From positions 1,364,001 to 1,428,000 of the forward strand of contig JAQJZZ010000015.1 in assembly GCA_030077755.1 (NCBI GenBank): a stretch of DNA of 64,000 bases, given 5' to 3'. The notes beneath the pieces were generated by a model. That model was not told the origin of the DNA and did no database searches. It saw only the letters and a list, made by a program, of their open reading frames with translations. Below are positions 57,290 to 64,000 of this stretch, one piece after another. The stretch comes from Filosporella fistucella. Taxonomy: Eukaryota; Ascomycota; Leotiomycetes; Helotiales. The translations under genes and the position numbers were made by a program. How positions within the stretch are numbered: the stretch's first letter is position 1; every line of letters begins with the position of its first letter.

Positions 57290-58327
57290 CTATCCCGAGG
57301 CAGCCACGATAGCGACAACCATAAAGTAGAGCTGGAAGATAGCAGAAGAGTCAAGTGTAGCGGCATCAGAGCTTGCGTTGATATCGGTATGGGATTGCTT
57401 AGCGAATGCATTGTTGCAACCCTCATTACCAAGACGGCACTCATGTCCAATCAATCCAAATCCTTGACGCTTCTCCTTATTGCCTTGCTTCTCCAAACCT
57501 TTGACAATTCCTTTCTCTTCCTTAGAATTTTCACCCTTAGTCTCTCCATTCTCAGGTACCTGCTGTTCACCAAATCGACACTTGGGGCGCGTATCACCGT
57601 ATGTGCAAGGGCAAGCGGGATTCTGGGTACCGAGAACACATTTGTGGTTGACGAGGCATTGGGGCTTTTGAATCTTTTCCTTCTCTTCCTTCTCAGTGAC
57701 CTTAGCTTTGACATTTCCTTGCTCATTGCGCTTTACTTTGGCTCCTTCAAGGCGACATTTAGGGCGGGAATCAGAAGGCATGCATGGGCAGAGGGGACTA
57801 GTCGTCCCAAGAAGACATTCGTGACCGACAAGACCTGGGAGTTGCTTGCTCTCGTTGGTAATTTCCTCTATAGCGGTATCGATGGCAACAGATACAGCCT
57901 CTCCACCTTGTGTGATATCTCCAGAGCAGCATTTTGGTCGAGGATCATTTGGCATGCATGGACACAAGGGGCTGGTAGTGCCAAGACGACATTCATGACC
58001 GATGAGGCCCAGGAATGGCTTGCTCTCGCTGGTATTAACATTGCTATCGTCTGCAACATTGACAGCATTGGATGGAGGCTCTCCATGTTGTACGATACCT
58101 CCAGAGTTGCAATTTGGTCGAGGGTCATTTGCCATGCATGGACACAGTGGACTGGAATTTCCAGGACGACATTCATGGCCGATGAGACCTTGACGCTTAG
58201 TGAGCTGAAATGGCTGGCTGTTGAATGGAAGAGCCGCAGTGATGATTCCATTACCGGGAACAGAAACAGCTGCGGTGTTGATAACCAGAACACCAACGAT
58301 GGCAGGTAGAAGGAGTGTGGATTTCAT
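57290..58327 (-). CDS. Secreted protein with five Cys-rich repeats and Kex2-like sites
   Basis: One exon, 345 residues from ATG 58327; the frame is open to 58381, but this ATG gives the best signal peptide (MKSTLLLPAIVGVLVINTAA). Five repeats start near residues 47, 107, 165, 224 and 291. Repeats 1-4 share H-x-C-x8-C-x-C-x8-C, for example GHECRLGTTSPLCPCMPNDP; the fifth is cut short after GHECRLGNEGC. Lys-Arg pairs lie at 44-45, 199-200 and 286-287, and the first and last are followed by Q-G just before a repeat. The C-terminus is hydrophobic (FQLYFMVVAIVAASG), as in GPI-anchored or membrane-tethered proteins. Linkers are hydrophilic, with a charged K/E-rich one before repeat 5. No known domain is recognised. 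It could be a Kex2-processed repeat protein, a cell-wall protein or an effector. Confidence 0.8.
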   Translation of the reverse strand: MKSTLLLPAIVGVLVINTAAVSVPGNGIITAALPFNSQPFQLTKRQGLIGHECRPGNSSPLCPCMANDPRPNCNSGGIVQHGEPPSNAVNVADDSNVNTSESKPFLGLIGHECRLGTTSPLCPCMPNDPRPKCCSGDITQGGEAVSVAIDTAIEEITNESKQLPGLVGHECLLGTTSPLCPCMPSDSRPKCRLEGAKVKRNEQGNVKAKVTEKEEKEKIQKPQCLVNHKCVLGTQNPACPCTYGDTRPKCRFGEQQVPENGETKGENSKEEKGIVKGLEKQGNKEKRQGFGLIGHECRLGNEGCNNAFAKQSHTDINASSDAATLDSSAIFQLYFMVVAIVAASG

Positions 58328-59114
58328 TGTTAATGGATTGGAATTGGTTTGAATAAGTGACAGGTGAAGAAAAATGGTCAATTAGTTCGCGATGGTCGGA
58401 TGTGAGTTGATCTTAAGGTGAAGGGTGGATGTGTTTTGATGCGCGGTTTTGTGAAAGTGAAGCTATTGATACTACGCGACTTGGGAGACCCGATTCCCGT
58501 CTACGTCACCGGTAGATTAGACTTCCCTCATTATTTGTTTTCAAGCATTACGGGACAGGTATACGAATGCTTCATCTTTTGAGTTACATAACTTGACAGT
58601 TGCCTTGATTTGAAGAGCCAACGAGGTTTGATACCCTGTGCAAATTCCTGCTGCAAGCTCCGATCATGCCCTCGCCAAGTTCCCATGAGGGTACAGTTTG
58701 GTTTCTTAGATATTTCAGATGCAGCTTATATGCTGTTCCAAAATCTGGAAGCTTGAAATACCGAAGATAAATAAACCGAGTGCTCATCATAGTTTTGCAA
58801 GATCTAATAGGTGCCTTCATATCGTGGACAAAGTGTGCTCAAAGTCTAAGCAATGGGGAGTCTGGTTAATGTCACAGTATGTTTAGCTTCGTACCGTCTG
58901 GAGAACCCGAACATCTCCTGGCACGGGGTAACGTTCATCCCTCATAATTCGAACAGTTTCGTAATCCATGCATTTCATTACACTTCTTGTACACCTCATA
59001 CACTCTATAATTGCTACCACTCATGTCTTATGATCTACCAAAACGCCCTCAAATCCATGCATTCATTGGTATCATGTTTTTTCATCCACTGCCAAAACTT
59101 CCCTTCTTCCACAA
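58328..59114. other. Promoter side of the secreted repeat gene and 3' flank of the PTEN gene
   Basis: No supported gene. A 91-codon plus-strand frame (58853-59128) overlaps the end of the PTEN-like gene and has no protein-like features. Confidence 0.4.
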
Positions 59115-60896
59115 CTATGAATCCATAGTCCTTTTTGTGGACTGTAAATGCCCAAGGCCATGAGTTTTGGCGGTTCTCATTTGATCTTCTGGCACACCAC
59201 CGGGTAAATTGGACGTACCCACCGTGATGGCCGGCGTTTGTTGTGTAGCTGGTTGTGATCTGTATCCCGTCAGCTTTGGGCTGCTGAGTCTTTTGGAACC
59301 AACTTACACATTATTGCCCTGCTGAGGAGTAGTAGCAGAAGCAGTATCCAGCCCAGCATTGACATCCGCAATACTTGGCTCTGAGCCATTCGCCTGTGGC
59401 TGTGGTAAATCCTCAACATCAATATCCAAATCCTCATCTCCATCAGGATTACTCAGCCTTACGCCCTCCTCCGAATCGGCATCTCTATCATTTGATCTCT
59501 TACTTTTCATGCTGCTCGCCTTGCTAACATCCGCACTGGCAGGACTTTCTGTTCTCAAACCAAGATCTTTTCCTAGACCAGGAGATGTCTTGTTTCCTCC
59601 TTTCCAATCGGCAGGAGCCATTTGAGCTACAGGAGAATTCACTCCAGGCTCGTGGATGACATTTTCTGCTCTGCCACGGCCATGTGATGGATCGTGTACT
59701 CTCCATACAACGGCCAGACGATCCAAAGCTCGAGTGCCTTTCCGGCTCGAACCTTTGATACCATCCATCTTATCCCACTCAATCTCAAATACTCCATTAT
59801 CATCAGGCTTGCCATTCTGTTCCGGGCCATTGCCTTCGAAGTACGAGTTGAACCAGACATGTGCTACAGCTGTAACCATAGTCCACCCCATTGAGGCTTT
59901 ATTCCTCCGCTCGAAATCAATGTTGACATCGCTAGAAGGGAGAACCACTCTAGTTGATGGTTTGAAAACCACGGCCTCGCCACCACTTTCAGTTCCCGTT
60001 CGCTCAAGATCAGTGGAGCTCGAGCTCGCAGAGTCCACTGGTGTAGGTTTCGTGCTGCTGGCCCCCATAATCGGGTTCTCGGTCTTACTCATCTTGATCT
60101 TGGCCTGGTTCTGAAATCCAGCCATATCAGAAAACTTATCCTTCATTCCCCCACCACCAGGTCCATCTCCCTCAACAACAACCCGTTCCTTCTTTGTAAA
60201 AACATGAAATAGCTTGATCGTCTTCCCTTCATCCACAAACCCCTCAATCTGCACCTTGACACCATCTCTCAACCCCCAAGTATGCACCTCCAGTATCTCA
60301 ATCTGCCGCTCAACGTACACCTTCCCACTCTTCGTCCACCGATCTACATACCCAACCCATCTCAACTGACTCGGTATACTAACACCCTGTCCAAAGCCAG
60401 GTCTCATTCTCCTCTCCGTAAAGCGTGCCAACGCCTCCGCAGCAGTCCATCCACACTCACTAATCAAATAACTACAAGCCATCGTCCCACTCCTCCCCTT
60501 CCCAGCTTTACAATGCACAACCACGACTCTACCCTCCCTCTCCTTCCCCTCCTCATCTCTCAACCAATTCCTCATCCCGCCCATAATTAAGGGTACCAGT
60601 CCAAACGGCGGCGGATGATGATCCGGCCACGGATAATGCCATACTCGTCCATACACCTCCTCATCAGGATACCCAGTCCCCTCAGCTCTGAACTCCCATA
60701 TCGCCCACTCTTTCCCATGTTTGTAATCCAGGAACTTGACTAGCTGATCGAGAGGATTGCGGTATGCGCGTTGAGGGTATGTACCGCTGGGACCAGAGGT
60801 AGCGATGATTTGGGGAGTAACATAGCAGAGATCGAGACCAGCTTCAGGGTGTCGGGAGCGGGGTCCTGCGACGAGTTGGCGGAGGAGAGACGCCAT
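59115..60896 (-). CDS. PTEN-type phosphoinositide/dual-specificity phosphatase
   Basis: Exon 1 (60896-59308) and a likely short exon 2 (59259-59115) give 577 residues. Without the intron the frame ends at 59304 after QGNNV. The donor GTAAGT sits exactly there, and exon 2 stays in frame to a stop. The catalytic P-loop is HCKAGKGRSG (128-137, Cys129), with both PTEN-specific lysines present. The preceding WPDHHPPP carries the general-acid Asp. The C2-like region follows (VERQIEILEVHTWGLRDGVK, then FHVFTKKERVVVEGDG), and the tail is acidic and Ser-rich. Fungal PTEN (Ptn1/Tep1) dephosphorylates PtdIns(3,4,5)P3. The CX5R loop is intact, so activity is expected. Confidence 0.88.
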
Positions 60897-61561
60897 GGTT
60901 TGGGATTTGTGGTATTATTGATTGGAATTATGAAGTTGGGGCGTAGGAAGAGGGAGAATATACATTTTATTCTTTGTGGATCGTTTGATATTAGTTCTGA
61001 GGTGAATCTGAGAAAGGATGAACTACTGCAGACGTCATCGTCATTGTGGTACTTGCATCCTTGTTTTTAGGGGTTGCACAGCCACGATCTTTTGAAGCGA
61101 ACCCCTTAAATGTGGTAATTTGTGAAAGCTTAATTCTGGAGGTCTTGTCACTGTGCATCAAGCAGACTTGGTTGTGGTCTTGGGAGTGTGCTTGAACGTG
61201 AAGTTTGAGGATCCTCAGTAAAATGCGTACCTTGAGGCTGCAATATTGTAAGAGAGATTCTTTGATTTGCTACAAATCAGAGAGAATGGAAAACATGCCA
61301 GTTGGTAAGACTTTTCCTACAATACCAAAAACTAGACCTGGTAACATAATTGTACCCAGATGGCTAAGAATGTGTATCTCACTGGTAGCGCCCAGATAAA
61401 TGTTCACAAGTCATCAGTAATACTAATTTTGACCGCTCTGAAATCGCTCGTTGTTTCTAAGCTATCAACACGCTCCAACACTCTTGACGAAACGGTATCG
61501 ACGCCCCAACACAATCCCTACAAACCACATACCTTTCCAAAGGCGCTCAAAGGAGTGCAGG
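60897..61561. other. Gap between PTEN gene start and the coiled-coil gene 3' end
   Basis: No gene recognised. It contains the PTEN promoter and the 3' UTR of the next gene. A few short frames have no support. Confidence 0.35.
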
Positions 61562-63060
61562 TCATACAGCCCTTTTGTTACCGAAAAATCCCTTTCGCCA
61601 CTTTCTGAACTTGCTGGGCTGACTATTCTCTGGTTCGGGTACCGCGGGGGCTGCTCTTTCAAGTGGTCGAGGGTATTCTCCTTCATAATGCTCAGCTTCC
61701 CAAGACGGGGGTCTCAATAATGTAGCGGCAACTGGTGTTGGCATTGTTGACCGGCCTCTCTCCTCTGCTGTTGTTCGCTGACTGGGTCCAGAATTGCTGC
61801 CTTCTGGGTCTTGTTGTGCCTGTTGCACTTGCTGTATCTGTTGTGCTTTCTGTACATCCTGTTGTGGTCTAATCCTTGAATTTTGGAAAGATTCAATTCC
61901 CTCAGGATGTTGAAATTTTTGTAATCTGTTCCTAAGCATCCTGTTTTCTTCCTCCAATTCTTCATTTCTGCCAAGTAGGAATCTCTTCTCATCGAGGGCT
62001 TGTCGTCGTTCTGTCATAACATGTACTATAGACAAATTAGTATGGTCTTGAAAGGGTAAGACAAAAGGCGAGCAATTTCCGCGCTGCTTGGAAGCTGCCC
62101 GCCTTTGCTATTTTGGACAAATACAGGGCAAAATTTGACGTACTCAATAGTGCCACTGGGGTTGACACATGGGCATCTGGAACATGTCGTCTTTTGCCCA
62201 GGTATCTTTGAAAATGACATTCATGGCCCCAATCATCTTCGATGTCACTGACGTCAGGCTCAGTGTCCGGTCTATTTCTATCCCACCAAGCTTTGATATG
62301 GAACTCAAAGCATGCATGAAGCTCTTTACATCTGTTCATAGCAATGTTGACTTCTGCGTTCAGGTCCAATATCAGATCATGAACCGCCTGTACAAGTCAG
62401 TGTCACATGTTCATGTTCGCCGGAATCGAAGAAACAGAGTTCATGGCTTATATGGCCAATGGGAAAGCAGCTAGAGAGCGCTGTTGGATATGGGGATGTA
62501 GATTCGATATCCATATAAGTCATGCAACATCAGAGACACTTTTCTACACTCACCTTTACATCTTCAGCCTCCGCTTTGCGGAGTTCTTGACTGAACCTTG
62601 TGTTCCGCGCGTAGATGAAAGAGTCCCAGTCATCGAATTTTGTAGCGGGGACAGGAAAATCCAAGGTTACGGGATAGAGTGTATGCCATGCATCTGCCAT
62701 CGGCGTATAGGAGCCAGCTTCAATCATTTTAGATTTTTCCCATGCCCTCTGACTGAGCTGACCAGAATTTGATCGAGACCCACTCGCGCTGGAGCGTACA
62801 AGTGTGTCATCCTCACTCGCAAGAGTGGGTTCACTTCCAACTTTTTGTTGCGTAAGAATCTGGAGTCCCCCTGAAGTATGCGGTGAAATGATGGGGCGTT
62901 GTTCTTTTGGAGACTGGGAGTGTGGCGGTTGAACATGATCAAGGACTTCAATTCTCCTATCGTCGCTGTTCCTAACCATCGCTGCTGCCATGGCAGGAGG
63001 CATTGTGACCGTTTTCATTATGTCGAGGCTGCTCTCTTTTGATTTGAGGGGATCTATCAT
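61562..63060 (-). CDS. Orphan coiled-coil, Gln-rich protein
   Basis: Three exons (63060-62554, 62387-62144, 62025-61562) give 404 residues with all phases consistent. The N-terminal part is disordered and Ser-rich. A middle region has WDSFIYARNTRFSQELRKAE and HACFEFHIKAWWDRNRP. A leucine-zipper-like coiled coil follows (NEELEEENRMLRNRLQ), then a Gln-rich run (QQIQQVQQAQQ), and the end is basic (SKFRKWRKGFFGNKRAV). No known domain, signal peptide or membrane helix is seen. The true 5' end is unsure: a possible upstream exon (MKPLILGDSTSLDFP, about 63320-63365) does not join in a clear phase. It could be a nuclear or scaffold protein; this is only a guess. Confidence 0.65.
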
Positions 63061-63448
63061 TGTCAGAACTGGATCCTGTAGAGAGAATATATCCCACTTA
63101 CACTATCTAAGGTTAAGGGATTTGCTAGAAATATAAAAGATTTAATGATTTAATATATTCTGGTCAATGTTGTGATGATGTTGAGGTAGAAGAATGAACA
63201 CGAGGATGTAAGGAAAGCAGGTACTTCAAACAGTTTGGGAGTAGAAGGTACGATGCAACTTGGCGAAAACTTCCACACTAACTTGAGAGGTGTACCTAGA
63301 CTTCGAACCTCCAACTCACTTGGGAAATCCAGAGATGTACTGTCCCCGAGGATGAGCGGCTTCATTTAATTACATTCATTAGATTTGGTTCGACCTATGT
63401 TTGGGTATAAAACGCCACGCTATGCTTAAAGACAACATTTCCTTCCCA

Positions 63449-64000
63449 TCAATTCCCCATGTCCAACAGCCCCCTCATGCCCCCGACAAGCTCCTGAATG
63501 GGAGTATCCAGAGGTGTATCCAGAGGAGTCAACACGCCCAGAACATTGGAAGAGGTGCCCTCCTCTTCAGATTCCATCTCCCCACTGATCTTCTCATACA
63601 ATTCCCGTTCATGTTGTTCCGCTGCTCGATTGATATTTTCCAATGCCTCGATCATCAGCTGCATATCGAACAATGGCATCAACCTAAATCCCAAGTTCTT
63701 GAAAATGCAGAATTCGGTAAAATTCAGCTGTTCGTTCGACCATTTCTTTTTCCCCCAATTTTCAGCCACGAAACTGGTATCTCTCTCAAAGTCGTCCAGG
63801 AATTTAACAGCCAGACTCAAGGCAGCCAGAACGATTATTTCAGGCCGAATAGAATCGATATGTTCTTCCTCCTGGCTTCCTCCGAATAAGCCAACCGCCT
63901 GAAGCTTACGTGGACACCCTTTTCTCCAATCCATAGCGAACCGGGAATCCAAAGAATCAAGCATATTGAGGGCCAGTGCCACCGACTCCAACTCTAGATT
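63449..64000 (-). CDS. Cyclin-like protein (partial, 5' end outside window)
   Basis: The frame runs open from the right edge to a stop at 63449, so the window holds the C-terminal 183 residues. The cyclin-box core is visible: RPEIIVLAALSLAVKFLDD, then WSNEQLNFTEFCIFKNLGF. These match the A-kxLDD and helix-5 parts of Pcl/Pho80-like fungal cyclins. The N-terminal helix 1 lies beyond the edge. After the box comes an acidic, Ser-rich tail ending in LVGGMRGLLDMGN. It probably binds a cyclin-dependent kinase such as Pho85. I cannot name the subtype. Confidence 0.72.
   Translation of the reverse strand, partial: NLELESVALALNMLDSLDSRFAMDWRKGCPRKLQAVGLFGGSQEEEHIDSIRPEIIVLAALSLAVKFLDDFERDTSFVAENWGKKKWSNEQLNFTEFCIFKNLGFRLMPLFDMQLMIEALENINRAAEQHERELYEKISGEMESEEEGTSSNVLGVLTPLDTPLDTPIQELVGGMRGLLDMGN

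Noticed and set aside
57095..58309. 404-codon plus-strand ORF opposite the secreted repeat gene
   Set aside because: It is the antisense shadow of the minus-strand gene. Its periodic look comes from the repeats, and the minus strand has the signal peptide, Cys spacing and Kex2-like sites.

Overview
The window looks like nuclear DNA of a filamentous ascomycete. Almost every gene carries short spliceosomal introns of about 42-150 nt with GTRNGT-like donors and YAG acceptors. The gene set is fungal: Yrb2/Nup2-type RanBP protein, End3, Yip1-family protein, PDI, Hrq1-type helicase, Tdp1, PTEN and acyl-CoA-binding protein. An intact EED-type PRC2 subunit argues against Aspergillus-like fungi, which lack PRC2. 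A leotiomycete (Helotiales) is my best guess, but this is inference. I recognise no rRNA, tRNA, transposon or CRISPR.

Layout. 1-2387 (minus): N-terminal part of a gamma-tubulin complex component that runs off the left edge. 2.5-14.8 kb: an accessory, metabolism-flavoured block with an MmgE/PrpD enzyme (two frameshifts), a possible acyltransferase relic, a UDP-glycosyltransferase (nonsense codon plus frameshift), an intact 2-oxoglutarate/Fe(II) oxygenase, an MFS anion/cation symporter, a GNAT acetyltransferase and an SDR ketoreductase with an in-frame TGA. It reads like a partly decayed catabolic or secondary-metabolite region. 15.8-17.3 kb: an atypical Ca2+/H+ exchanger. 17.6-28.2 kb: three minus-strand paralogues of an RRM-like family I cannot name, one fused to two Cys-rich zinc-ribbon-like modules, separated by long gene-poor gaps.

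28.7-47.6 kb is mostly housekeeping: Hrq1-like helicase with a 20-G run just upstream, Yrb2-like RanBP1-domain protein, an F-box-like protein preceded by two families of degenerate tandem repeats, a membrane-anchored PDI divergent from Tdp1, ACBP, an orphan protein and EED. 50.9-64 kb: PAS-domain protein, Yip1-family protein, End3, a secreted protein with five Cys-rich repeats and Kex2-like sites, a PTEN-type phosphatase, a coiled-coil Gln-rich orphan, and a cyclin-like gene cut by the right edge.

The most promising undescribed items are the secreted repeat protein (57290-58327) and the local RRM-like/zinc-ribbon family. Exon borders were worked out by hand: I checked that exon lengths sum to whole codons and that frames stay open. 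They remain predictions without transcript evidence.
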